Assembly (NCBI RefSeq): GCF_927798115.1
Contig: NZ_CAKMMG010000007.1
Coordinates: 186,001 to 250,000 of the forward strand
Direction: 5' to 3'
From: Paenibacillus auburnensis
GTDB lineage: Bacteria; Bacillota; Bacilli; Paenibacillales; Paenibacillaceae
DNA: 64,000 bases
In this document: positions 1 through 7,875 of the stretch, piece after piece
Position numbering within the stretch: the first letter of the stretch is position 1
Layout: every line of letters begins with the position of its first letter
Made by a program: the position numbers and the translations under genes
Notes under the pieces: model-generated
Seen by the model: only the letters and a program-made list of their open reading frames with translations
Database searches by the model: none
Told to the model about the DNA's origin: nothing

Positions 1-214
1 GGTCCGCAGGGAAGCGGACTACAGCGGCGGCGGGGTGCGGACATTGCTGCGGAGCAGGCTGAGCGGTGCTTACCTCGGGCAGTTATCCTACGACGGTCCG
101 GAGCCTTCGAAGCTGCATTACCGGATTTATTCAGCCGCAATCCGTTTTGTTCCGAAGGCGGAGCTTGCTGCAAATGGGTTGGAGCGCTACCAGGCACTGT
201 TTGCGGATGATTAG
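1..214 (+). CDS. C-terminal fragment of an unidentified protein
   Basis: The reading frame is open from the left edge of the window (frame beginning at base 2) and ends at a TAG at 212-214, giving about 70 residues that close with the residues LERYQALFADD. The codon use is GC-rich and resembles the neighbours, so this is probably the true end of a gene that starts outside the window. I recognise no domain in the visible part and assign no function. An imperfect CTGGCT/AGCCAG hairpin lies about 50 bp downstream without a T run. The downstream gene is on the same strand but 214 bp away, so they are probably separate units. Confidence 0.6.
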   Translation, partial: VRREADYSGGGVRTLLRSRLSGAYLGQLSYDGPEPSKLHYRIYSAAIRFVPKAELAANGLERYQALFADD

Positions 215-428
215 ACGGCGGGGGCATAGCATGAAGGAATAGCATCAGCGTGGACTGTCCGGCAGTCTGGCTCTAAGCCAGTCCTGCAGCTGAATAAGCT
301 GTGAAGGAATATTGTACCCCCCTTTGTATTGTAGGGATTTCCTGGGCCTTTCCCGGCAGGCTTGCGAAATATTGTATAATAATATAAAAAGCGTTATTTT
401 TGCGTTTGTACAGTAAAGGAGTGACCGC

Positions 429-1520
429 ATGCATCTTGATCAGCAGAATGCAGGAGAACGGCTGAAAGGGATAGCCGAGCAGCTGGCGGAGGAAATCACT
501 GCACGCCAGTATGAACGACAGCCTGACCTAGAGCAAAGATTCGGTCCTTCCGGAAGAGCAAGAACCAAGCAGGATTCCTTATATCATTTGCGGTATCTGG
601 CGCAGAGTGTGGCGCTGGAGAGTCCGCTTCTGTTTATTAATTATATTGCCTGGCTGAAAGTCCTGCTTGCGCAGTACAAAATAACGGGCGAGGATTTGCG
701 GATCAACCTCGATCTGATGAAAGAAGCGATAAGCGCCCGGGTAGAGCAGCCCGAAAGAGAGCTGATTCTAAGTTATCTGGACATGGGCATATATCATACA
801 CGCGGGGAGGGGAGTCTGCCCTCCTTTCTTCAGCCGCAGAAGCCTTATTTCCATGAGGCGGATGAATATCTTCAGCTGCTTCTGGACGGAGAACGGCGTA
901 AGGCTTCGGAGTTTGTACTGGGCTTATATAAGGACGGCATACCCATCCACGATATTTATCTGCATATCTTCCAGGAAACCCAATATGAGATTGGACGGCT
1001 ATGGCAGATGGGCCGTATTACGGTAGCCCAGGAGCATTACTGCACAGCCTGCACCCAGAGCATCATCTCCCAGCTCTATCCGCAATGGATTCGGGCGCAG
1101 AACGGCAAGAAAAAACTGGTTGCGGTTGGTGTGGGTGAAGAGCTTCATGAAATCGGACTGCGGATGCTGGCTGATTTCTTTGAAATGGAGGGCTGGAATA
1201 CCTTCTATCTGGGCTCCAATATGCCCGTAGAGGGCCTGGTCCGACATTTGAAGGAGCAGCCTGCTGATCTGCTGGCCATTTCAATTACGATGACCTTCCA
1301 TGTATCGGAGGTCATTCGTCTGATATCGTCCATCCGCAGCAGCCGCGAACTGGACGGCCTCCGCATTATGGTCGGCGGTATGCCGTTTAATATAGACACG
1401 GAATTATGGAAGAAGGTCGGTGCTGACGGCTATGCCCCGGACGCGAAGCTTGCACTGGAGGTGGCCGAACGGCTTGTTTCTGAAGAGGCCATACTGAAGG
1501 CGGGATTTCCAAATGATTGA
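429..1520 (+). CDS. Cobalamin-binding sensor protein with CarH-type light-sensing motifs
   Basis: A 363-residue protein. Residues about 1-145 are a helical region of unknown role. Residues about 145-220 form a B12-binding helical cap, and residues about 228-350 a Rossmann-like cobalamin-binding domain. The cap contains W192 followed by nine residues and then E202-H203, the W-x9-EH signature of CarH-type adenosylcobalamin photoreceptors. The Rossmann domain has E238-L-H240-x-x-G243, where His240 should be the lower axial cobalt ligand. Glutamine follows W192, where CarH of Thermus, as I recall it, has the light-state histidine ligand. There is no DNA-binding domain. A good RBS (AAGGAG) precedes ATG 429. 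The stop overlaps the start of the downstream histidine kinase by 8 bp, so the two are translationally coupled. I infer that this protein is the input module for that kinase. A non-photic B12 or redox sensor remains possible. Confidence 0.8.
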   Translation: MHLDQQNAGERLKGIAEQLAEEITARQYERQPDLEQRFGPSGRARTKQDSLYHLRYLAQSVALESPLLFINYIAWLKVLLAQYKITGEDLRINLDLMKEAISARVEQPERELILSYLDMGIYHTRGEGSLPSFLQPQKPYFHEADEYLQLLLDGERRKASEFVLGLYKDGIPIHDIYLHIFQETQYEIGRLWQMGRITVAQEHYCTACTQSIISQLYPQWIRAQNGKKKLVAVGVGEELHEIGLRMLADFFEMEGWNTFYLGSNMPVEGLVRHLKEQPADLLAISITMTFHVSEVIRLISSIRSSRELDGLRIMVGGMPFNIDTELWKKVGADGYAPDAKLALEVAERLVSEEAILKAGFPND

Positions 1521-3198
1521 CCATGAGCAGGAAATCCGCAAACTGAGGGGGACCATCGAGAATCTCTCGCATCAGGTGATTGACGGCCAAGCGCGGGAAG
1601 AACAAATCTTGGCTGAATTTTCGGCGATGAACAATGAATTGATTACGATGCACCGGCAGCTTGCCAAGAATAATGCCGAGCTTAAGGAGCTGAAGGAAGA
1701 GGCTGAAGCGGCCAACCGGGCGAAAAGCCTGTTTCTGGCTACAGTCAGCCACGAAATCCGCACACCTATGAATGGTATTCTGGGTATGACCGAGCTGCTC
1801 GGGGCAGAGGGGATGGCGGAAGAACAGCAGAGTTATCTGCAGGTGATCCGTGATTCCGCGCAGTACCTGCTGCAGATGATCAATAATCTGCTCGATATCT
1901 CCAAAATTGAAGCCAGAAAAATGGAATTGAACAAGATCTCCTTCAGCGTTCATGATCTGCTGGAGCATGCCTTCAAGCTGCTCTCTCCCGCTGCCGTAAA
2001 GCGCGGAAATACTTTGAAATGGAAGATTGGAAGCGGTGTGGCGGCTACGCTTGAGGGAGATTCCCCCAAAATCCTTCAAGTGCTAATCAATCTGCTCGGC
2101 AATGCGGTGAAGTTCACGCAGAACGGGGAAGTAGAGCTGACCGTGAGTCTGGCCGGTGAGGATGAATTCCGTCAGAGGCTTTGTTTTGCAGTCCGGGATG
2201 AGGGGATCGGCATCTCGCCGGAGGATCAGGCGGCTCTGTTTCAGCCGTATTCGCAAATGAGCCGGGACGGGGAGAAGGCCGCAGAAGGTACCGGACTCGG
2301 GCTGTCGATTTGCAAGTCGATGGTTGAACTGATGGGCGGAACAATTAAGGTGGATAGTTCACCTGGACAGGGTTCCACCTTCTCCTTCGGGCTTGTGCTG
2401 GACAAACCGTCTATCCTGCCGGAGCCGCAGCCTCCTGCTGAAGCTTCATTACCGGAGGGCCGATTTAGTGCGCTGCCCATACTGGTTGCTGAAGATAATG
2501 GGCTGAACCGCACACTGCTGCAGCAGCAGCTCAAGAGGCTGGGGATTACAGAGGTGCATCTGGTGGACAGCGGCAGTGAGGCTGTAGAAGCCTGGCAGCA
2601 GCAGGAGTATGGGCTGATTCTGATGGACAGCAGGCTTCCGGGCATGAACGGCGACGAGGCGGTTCGTCTCATCCGCCAGCAGGAATTATCCGGGGCAAGG
2701 CCGAGGATTCCCATCATTGGTGTGACCGGAGACGGGGCGGAGGAGAGCCGGTTGCAGTTCGTCCGGGCTGGCTTAGATGACTGGGCGGTGAAGCCGCTGA
2801 GTCTGCAGAAGCTGCAGCAGCTTTTGGACAAATGGTTTGGCAGGGAGCCGTATATTCCCGTCCTCCAGCAAGACACGCTGACCGGCATCCGGGAGATGGA
2901 CGGTGAAGAAGAGCCGCAATTTCTCCGCATGCTGGTAGAGATTTTCAAGAGTGATACCCCTCTTCGGCTGGCGGCACTGGATGCGGCGGCGTCGATGAGG
3001 GATCTTCCGGAGATGGCGGCGGTTGCCCACGGCCTGAAATCAGGCAGTCTGAGCATCGGTGCGCAGTATTTTTCCCATCTGTGCGCGCTAATTGAACTTC
3101 ATGCCAGAGCAGATGAATATGACTTGGCCGTGCAGCAGCTGACTAAGCTTGGGCCTGCATACGAGGAAGCCTGCCGGGAGCTCGAAAACCTGCTGTAG
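1513..3198 (+). CDS. Hybrid histidine kinase (HisKA-HATPase-REC-HPt), no own sensor domain
   Basis: A 561-residue cytosolic kinase. Residues 1-70 are a charged helical or coiled-coil segment. The HisKA box reads SHEIRTPMNG with phospho-acceptor His80. An HATPase domain follows with an N box (NLLGNAVKFT), DEGIGIS and GTGLGLS motifs. A receiver domain follows (ILVAEDN, phospho-acceptor Asp372 in LMDSRLPG, conserved Lys in KPLS), then a C-terminal HPt domain with His506 in HGLKSGS. There are no membrane segments and no PAS or GAF domain. The ATG at 1513 lies inside the end of the cobalamin-binding gene, which suggests that protein supplies the signal. A full internal phosphorelay is present, but no separate response regulator gene is visible nearby. 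A rho-independent terminator follows at 3213. Confidence 0.93.
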   Translation: MIDHEQEIRKLRGTIENLSHQVIDGQAREEQILAEFSAMNNELITMHRQLAKNNAELKELKEEAEAANRAKSLFLATVSHEIRTPMNGILGMTELLGAEGMAEEQQSYLQVIRDSAQYLLQMINNLLDISKIEARKMELNKISFSVHDLLEHAFKLLSPAAVKRGNTLKWKIGSGVAATLEGDSPKILQVLINLLGNAVKFTQNGEVELTVSLAGEDEFRQRLCFAVRDEGIGISPEDQAALFQPYSQMSRDGEKAAEGTGLGLSICKSMVELMGGTIKVDSSPGQGSTFSFGLVLDKPSILPEPQPPAEASLPEGRFSALPILVAEDNGLNRTLLQQQLKRLGITEVHLVDSGSEAVEAWQQQEYGLILMDSRLPGMNGDEAVRLIRQQELSGARPRIPIIGVTGDGAEESRLQFVRAGLDDWAVKPLSLQKLQQLLDKWFGREPYIPVLQQDTLTGIREMDGEEEPQFLRMLVEIFKSDTPLRLAALDAAASMRDLPEMAAVAHGLKSGSLSIGAQYFSHLCALIELHARADEYDLAVQQLTKLGPAYEEACRELENLL

Positions 3199-3212
3199 AT
3201 ACAGAAAAGTTA

Positions 3213-3253
3213 GACCGGTATGCCCATTTTCACGGGGATTGCCGGTCTTTTTT
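3213..3253 (+). terminator. Intrinsic terminator after the sensor/kinase operon
   Basis: An inverted repeat GACCGG (3213-3218) and CCGGTC (3242-3247), with further pairing of CCC and GGG inside, is followed by a run of seven T. It closes the cobalamin sensor/kinase operon before the hut promoter. Confidence 0.85.
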
Positions 3254-3357
3254 CAGGCGCATGATCATATCAAGGCAGTAGAGACATATTATATAACGTG
3301 ATCGCAGACGGTATTGCTGCTATTCTCTGACAATGTCATATAAGGTCACATTTACGA

Positions 3358-3386
3358 TTGACAAATGCTGGAGCCAGGTATATATT
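3358..3386 (+). promoter_or_regulatory. Sigma-A-type promoter of the hut operon
   Basis: TTGACA at 3358-3363 and TATATT at 3381-3386 are separated by exactly 17 bp, a near-consensus housekeeping promoter. Transcription should start near 3393, giving a leader of about 140 nt before hutP. A perfect small palindrome, TGACAATGTCA at 3328-3338, sits 20 bp upstream of the -35 box and could be an activator or repressor site; its regulator is unknown. Confidence 0.8.
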
Positions 3387-3401
3387 CTTCTCAGCGATAT
3401 A

Positions 3402-3425
3402 TAGTGATTAGTCAACAGAATGTAG
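3402..3425 (+). promoter_or_regulatory. UAG-triplet repeats in the hutP leader (candidate HutP RNA site)
   Basis: The transcribed leader contains TAG at 3402-3404, a 4-nt spacer, TAG at 3409-3411, and another TAG at 3423-3425. HutP of Bacillus binds UAG triplets separated by about 4 nt. The same TAGTGATTAG string recurs just before hutH (4040-4049). I see no strong terminator in this upstream leader, so the function of the site is inferred only from the shared motif. Confidence 0.45.
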
Positions 3426-3530
3426 CTGAGAATCAGGAGACAGAGGTTTCCTAGTTTCGGTTGCATTTTTTTTATGAATCAAGAACCAGGACATACCAAT
3501 CAATGCCAAAGAATCGAGGAGAATTTCTGC

Positions 3531-3992
3531 ATGGGGGAAACATCCGCTTCATCTTTTCCGATCGGGAAGTTAGCTATACTGCTTGCGGTTCTTCAGGAGC
3601 ATGAATGGAAAAAGGTCATTGAGCAGGAGCTGGCTTCGCAGGACTTCCGCTATACGATCGGGCGGGTCGGGGCTATGGATATGATTAAAGTGATCGCAGC
3701 CATCGAAACAGCAGCCAAAAGCAATCACATTATCGATCCGGGTTCCTACCGGGAGGTGCATTCACTGTATCATGCCATCATTGAGGCGATTCAGAGCATT
3801 GGCCGCGGCATCGTTCAGTTCGGCGATATTCTGCGCACGGTGGGGCTGACTTTTGCCATTGTAAGAGGGAAGATGTCGGGTGCTGTGGAGCATGAAGGGG
3901 AATGGATTGCGGTATGTGCCTACGGGACGATTGGTGCTCCCAAAAAGGGATTTGAGCATGAGGCCATCGGGTTTGGTTTTAATCATATTTAG
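3531..3992 (+). CDS. hutP: HutP, RNA-binding antiterminator of the hut operon
   Basis: A 153-residue protein closely resembling Bacillus HutP. It has a GRVGAMD motif followed by KVIAAIETAAK, then LYHAIIEA, LRTVGLTFAIVRG, and the closing YGTIGAP and FEHEAIGFGFNHI blocks. HutP hexamers bind L-histidine and Mg2+, then bind UAG repeats in hut mRNA and prevent termination. The frame opens at 3474, but that ATG follows a T run with no ribosome binding site. ATG 3531 has GAGGAGAA eight bases upstream and gives the usual family length, so I use it. The gene lies between the hut promoter and hutH. A UAG-repeat site plus a terminator occupy the 126-bp gap to hutH, matching the classical regulatory arrangement. 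Confidence 0.95.
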   Translation: MGETSASSFPIGKLAILLAVLQEHEWKKVIEQELASQDFRYTIGRVGAMDMIKVIAAIETAAKSNHIIDPGSYREVHSLYHAIIEAIQSIGRGIVQFGDILRTVGLTFAIVRGKMSGAVEHEGEWIAVCAYGTIGAPKKGFEHEAIGFGFNHI

Positions 3993-4039
3993 CAGGTGGA
4001 TTGCTGAAGAAGTCACCTTAACATGATCAAGCCGTAATT

Positions 4040-4091
4040 TAGTGATTAGTAATATAGAAGCCGGTACCTCTTATTAGGGTATGGGCTTTTT
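4040..4091 (+). promoter_or_regulatory. HutP-responsive antitermination site: UAG repeats plus terminator
   Basis: Three TAG triplets (4040-4042, 4047-4049, 4055-4057) with spacers of 4 and 5 nt sit directly upstream of a hairpin (AAGCC-GTACC pairing with GGTAT-GGCTT, 4058-4088) followed by a T run to 4091. This is the layout in which histidine-bound HutP blocks terminator formation and lets polymerase continue into hutH. The structure is read from sequence; the regulatory mechanism is known from Bacillus. Confidence 0.8.
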
Positions 4092-4118
4092 CTATTACTC
4101 AAAAAGCAGGTGAAGCTC

Positions 4119-5672
4119 ATGTTAGAAATAGCTAATCATACAGTGTTTATATACGGTAATTCTTTAACCATGGAGGAAGTCGTCAATGTAGCCCGGTACC
4201 ACCACCACGTGGAGCTTAGTGAAGAGAGCTGCCGGAAAGTGGAGCATACCCGAAACTATGTAGAGAAACTGCTGCGGGAGAAAAAAGTGGTGTACGGCCT
4301 GACCACAGGCTTCGGCAAATTCAGCGATACGTATATTTCCCCGGAGGATACGAAGGCGCTGCAGCTTAACCTGATCCGCAGCCACAGCTGCGGGATCGGA
4401 GCGCCGTTTCCGGAGGAGGTGGTCCGGGCCATCCTGCTGCTGCGGGTTAATGCGCTAGCCCTCGGCTACTCCGGCATCCGCCTGGAGGTCCTCCGGCTGA
4501 TGATAGAACTGCTTAACAGGGGCGTCGTGCCGGTGATCCCGGAAAAAGGCTCCCTGGGCGCAAGCGGGGACCTGGCCCCGTTATCGCATATGGTACTCGT
4601 CCTGATCGGTGAAGGCGAAGCCTATTACCGGGGAGTGCGGCTGCCGGGGGCAGAGGCGCTGGCCCAGGCGGGGCTTACGCCCATCGTGCTGGAGGCCAAA
4701 GAGGGGCTGGCGCTGATTAACGGAACGCAGGTCATGACGGCAGTCGGCACGCTGGCCTGCTGGGATGCGCTGAAGCTGGCGGACTGGGCGGACTGTGCGG
4801 CGGCATTGACCTGCGAGGCGCTGCTGGCGGTACGGGATGCTTTTGATCCGGCGACGCATGCCGTCCGGCCGCATAAGGGCCAGCAGCAGGCGGCCGCCAA
4901 CATCCGGAATCTGACGGCCGGAAGCACCCTGATGACAAACCAGGGGGAGAAGCGGGTGCAGGATGCCTATTCGCTGCGCTGCGCGCCGCAGGTTCACGGG
5001 GCGAGCAGGGATGCGCTGGCTTATATCGCGGAGAAGCTGAATATCGAGATGAATTCGGCGACGGACAATCCGCTGATTTTTGCCGATGAAGAGCGGGTAA
5101 TCTCCGGCGGGAACTTCCACGGCCAGCCGGTTGCCCTGCCGATGGACCATCTGTCGGTCTGCGCGGCAGAGCTGGCCGATATTGCCGAGCGGAGGATTGA
5201 ACGGCTGGTCAACCCGCAGCTGAACGAGGGGCTGCCCCCGTTTCTGACGCTTAACGGCGGGCTGCAATCCGGGTTCATGATCGCACAGTACGCCGCAGCC
5301 GCTGTCGTCTCAGAGAACAAATCGCTGGCTCATCCGGCCAGTGTGGACTCCATTCCGTCCTCGGGCAATCAGGAGGATCATGTCAGCATGGGGACGATCG
5401 GTGCACGCAAGGCAGGGCAAATCGTTGACAACGCCTATGCCGTACTGGCCATTGAGCTGCTCTGCGCGGCGCAGGCCATCGACTTCCGGGGGCCGCAGCG
5501 GCTCGGCAAAGGCACAAAATGGCTCTATGACCGCTGCCGCGAGCAGGTGGCGGCGGTGAAGGAAGACCGCGTGCTCTCCGGCGATTTTGCCGCCATTGCG
5601 GAGTGGATGAAGGAGCCCGGGGTGCTGGACGGGTTAATGGACCAGGTGCCGTTTAGCACCTGTGTGAAATAA
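4119..5672 (+). CDS. hutH: Histidine ammonia-lyase
   Basis: A 517-residue enzyme converting L-histidine to trans-urocanate and ammonia, the first step of histidine catabolism. The Ala148-Ser149-Gly150 triad in GSLGASGDL forms the MIO electrophile. The YGLTTGFGKF motif near residue 60 and SATDNPL, QEDHVSMG and NGGLQSGFMIAQ blocks are typical of the family. The frame opens with a GTG at 4110, but ATG 4119 has AGGTG six bases upstream and gives a normal length, so I prefer it. Expression should depend on HutP-mediated antitermination just upstream. Downstream lies a 520-bp repeat-rich gap before hutU, which is unusual inside a catabolic operon and leaves open whether hutU has its own promoter. 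Confidence 0.97.
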   Translation: MLEIANHTVFIYGNSLTMEEVVNVARYHHHVELSEESCRKVEHTRNYVEKLLREKKVVYGLTTGFGKFSDTYISPEDTKALQLNLIRSHSCGIGAPFPEEVVRAILLLRVNALALGYSGIRLEVLRLMIELLNRGVVPVIPEKGSLGASGDLAPLSHMVLVLIGEGEAYYRGVRLPGAEALAQAGLTPIVLEAKEGLALINGTQVMTAVGTLACWDALKLADWADCAAALTCEALLAVRDAFDPATHAVRPHKGQQQAAANIRNLTAGSTLMTNQGEKRVQDAYSLRCAPQVHGASRDALAYIAEKLNIEMNSATDNPLIFADEERVISGGNFHGQPVALPMDHLSVCAAELADIAERRIERLVNPQLNEGLPPFLTLNGGLQSGFMIAQYAAAAVVSENKSLAHPASVDSIPSSGNQEDHVSMGTIGARKAGQIVDNAYAVLAIELLCAAQAIDFRGPQRLGKGTKWLYDRCREQVAAVKEDRVLSGDFAAIAEWMKEPGVLDGLMDQVPFSTCVK

Positions 5673-5754
5673 ATTTGAGGTGAGCAGATGCAAAAACGAT
5701 GAGCTCCAAGCCACCCCAGAGCAAGCGAAGCAAGCGTGCAAATTACGCAGGGGG

Positions 5755-5811
5755 GGGATTGGAGCAGTAGGAGCGGTATCGTCCGCCTGTAAGCTTTCCG
5801 ATGGAAAGCTC
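5755..5811 (+). repeat. Partial copy of the ~210-bp structured intergenic element
   Basis: The segment GGAGCGGTATCGTCCGCC (5770-5787) matches the conserved left part of the elements at 43.9-44.2 kb and 46.9-47.1 kb. It is followed by its own short inverted repeat, AGCTTTCC and GGAAAGCT (about 5792-5810), which occupies the position of their variable stem. The conserved right part is missing here, so this copy is truncated. Confidence 0.5.
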
Positions 5812-5889
5812 GTTTCAGGAGCATGAACGTTCTAGTGATTTTTACTGAAGGAAAGCTCATTTCAGGAGCATGAGCATTCTACTGATTTT
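5803..5889. repeat. Two direct copies of a 47-bp repeat
   Basis: GGAAAGCTC-R-TTTCAGGAGCATGA begins at 5803 and again at 5850, and the likeness extends about 40 bp in each copy. It lies in the hutH-hutU gap. I see no coding potential. Confidence 0.7.
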
Positions 5890-5935
5890 CCTGTAAATGT
5901 ATCCTTCTCCGCACTCCTCTAGAGGAAGGCGAAGT

Positions 5936-6125
5936 AATGGGATTTCCTCCATCTAATTTCCTCCGGGCGGAGCGGAGACGGTTGCTAGTGGGAATTTCTC
6001 CCGCTAATTTCACCCCTATGGCTCAAATTCAGCGTTTTTCGGGAATTTAGCGGGAGGTTTTCCATCTAAATTCCGATTTGCGCCGAAAATGAAAGAATTA
6101 ACGGGAGGTTTTCCAGCTAAACTTA
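5936..6125. repeat. Array of four 51-bp-period units with palindromic core (array 1)
   Basis: Units start at 5936, 5987, 6049 and 6100; spacings are 51, 62 (51 plus 11 extra) and 51. Each begins with A-R-N-GGGA, then a T-rich loop, then TCC and a CTAA/CTAAA trailer. In the second unit AGTGGGA pairs with TCCCGCT. The two other arrays in this window (27080 and 51350) have the same 51-bp period and a comparable core. The array fills the hutH-hutU gap up to about 70 bp before the hutU start. Confidence 0.65.
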
Positions 6126-6194
6126 TCGATTGAATTGACCACCATCACATAGTTTTGGCAAATCACCGCCTATTTTGAAGGGAGATCAGCCCAT

Positions 6195-7856
6195 ATGAGC
6201 CATAACAAGGAGAGAGTCTGCCGCGCGCCGAGGGGCAGCAAGCTGAATACCAAGGGCTGGGTGCAGGAAGCCGCGCTGCGCATGCTGATGAACAATCTGG
6301 ATCCCGAGGTGGCGGAGCATCCCGGGCAGCTGGTTGTCTACGGCGGCATTGGCAAAGCAGCCCGCAACTGGGCCAGCTATGATGCAATCGTCCAGTCGCT
6401 GACCACTCTTACGAACGATGAAACGCTGCTGATTCAATCCGGCAAACCGGTAGCCGTGTTCCGTACCCATCCGGATGCCCCGCGTATTCTGCTGGCGAAT
6501 TCCAATCTGGTTCCGGCCTGGGCCAACTGGGACACCTTTCACGAGCTGGATCAAAAAGGGCTGGCCATGTACGGGCAGATGACGGCGGGCAGCTGGATCT
6601 ACATCGGTACGCAGGGAATTGTACAGGGGACGTATGAGACGTTCGCGGAGTGTGCCAGACAGCATTTTGGCGGCACGCTGAAAGGGACGATTACCCTCAG
6701 TGCAGGTCTTGGCGGAATGGGGGGTGCCCAGCCGCTGGCCGTAACGATGAATGATGGAGTATTCATAGGTATTGATGTGGACCGGACCCGGATCGAGAAA
6801 CGTATCCAGTCCAAGTACTGCGATGTGCTATTGGAGACGATGGAAGAAGCGCTGTCCATGGCGGAAGCGGCCAGAAGCGCGGGGCGTCCGCTGTCCATCG
6901 GCCTTTTGGGCAATGCAGCAGAGCTGCTGCCGCGGATGATCGCGCACGGGTTCGTTCCGGACATTCTCACCGACCAGACGTCGGCCCATGATCCGCTGAA
7001 CGGATATGTGCCTGCCGGGTTCACTGTCGAGACCGGAAGGCAGCTCCGGCTGGAGAACCCGCAGGAATACATTGCACTAGCGAAAAAGAGCATCGCCCAG
7101 CATGTCGAAGCGATGCTTGAATTGCAGAGTAAGGGTGCCGTTACCTTCGATTACGGCAACAACATCCGCCAGGTGGCTTATGATCAGGGCGTCAGTCAGG
7201 CGTTTCATTTCCCCGGCTTTGTTCCCGCCTATATCCGCCCGCAATTCTGCGAGGGGAAAGGGCCGTTCCGCTGGGTAGCCCTGTCGGGTGATCCCGAAGA
7301 CATCTACAAGACCGATGCAGCGATTATGCAAGCCTTCCCGGAAAATGCAGGCCTGCAGAGATGGATTACTCTGGCCCGGGAGAAAATTGCCTTCCAGGGT
7401 CTGCCTGCCCGGATCTGCTGGCTCGGCTATGGCGAACGGGCCAAGTTCGGCCGGATCATCAATGATATGGTGGCCTCCGGGGAGCTCTCCGCGCCGGTTG
7501 TAATCGGCCGGGATCATCTCGACGCCGGATCAGTAGCATCACCGAACCGGGAGACCGAGGCTATGCTGGACGGCAGTGACGCCATCTCCGATTGGCCGCT
7601 CCTGAACGCGATGGTCAATACGGCTGCCGGGGCCAGCTGGGTTTCCCTTCACCATGGCGGAGGCGTGGGGATGGGGTACTCGCAACACGCGGGAATGGTA
7701 GTGGTAGCGGACGGTACGAAGGAAGCGGAAGCAAGGCTTGAGCGGGTGCTGACGACAGACCCCGGCATGGGGGTCGTCCGCCATGCCGATGCGGGATATC
7801 CGCTGGCTGTGGAGACGGCCCGGGCCCAGGGTATCCGCATGCCCATGCTGGACTAA
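6195..7856 (+). CDS. hutU: Urocanate hydratase
   Basis: A 553-residue NAD+-dependent enzyme converting urocanate to 4-imidazolone-5-propionate, the second step of histidine degradation. The length is normal for the family. Recognisable blocks include NNLDPEVAEHP, VYGGIGKAARNW, the glycine-rich LSAGLGGMGGAQP, the TDQTSAHDPLNGY segment and the C-terminal GGGVGMGYSQHAGM. ATG 6195 has GAAGGGAG nine bases upstream. hutI follows after 19 bp and the remaining two genes are closely spaced, so hutU to the HutF-like gene form one transcription unit. The upstream 520-bp gap holds repeats and no obvious near-consensus promoter. Confidence 0.97.
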   Translation: MSHNKERVCRAPRGSKLNTKGWVQEAALRMLMNNLDPEVAEHPGQLVVYGGIGKAARNWASYDAIVQSLTTLTNDETLLIQSGKPVAVFRTHPDAPRILLANSNLVPAWANWDTFHELDQKGLAMYGQMTAGSWIYIGTQGIVQGTYETFAECARQHFGGTLKGTITLSAGLGGMGGAQPLAVTMNDGVFIGIDVDRTRIEKRIQSKYCDVLLETMEEALSMAEAARSAGRPLSIGLLGNAAELLPRMIAHGFVPDILTDQTSAHDPLNGYVPAGFTVETGRQLRLENPQEYIALAKKSIAQHVEAMLELQSKGAVTFDYGNNIRQVAYDQGVSQAFHFPGFVPAYIRPQFCEGKGPFRWVALSGDPEDIYKTDAAIMQAFPENAGLQRWITLAREKIAFQGLPARICWLGYGERAKFGRIINDMVASGELSAPVVIGRDHLDAGSVASPNRETEAMLDGSDAISDWPLLNAMVNTAAGASWVSLHHGGGVGMGYSQHAGMVVVADGTKEAEARLERVLTTDPGMGVVRHADAGYPLAVETARAQGIRMPMLD

Positions 7857-7875
7857 GGGGAAAGGAGCAGCCTAT

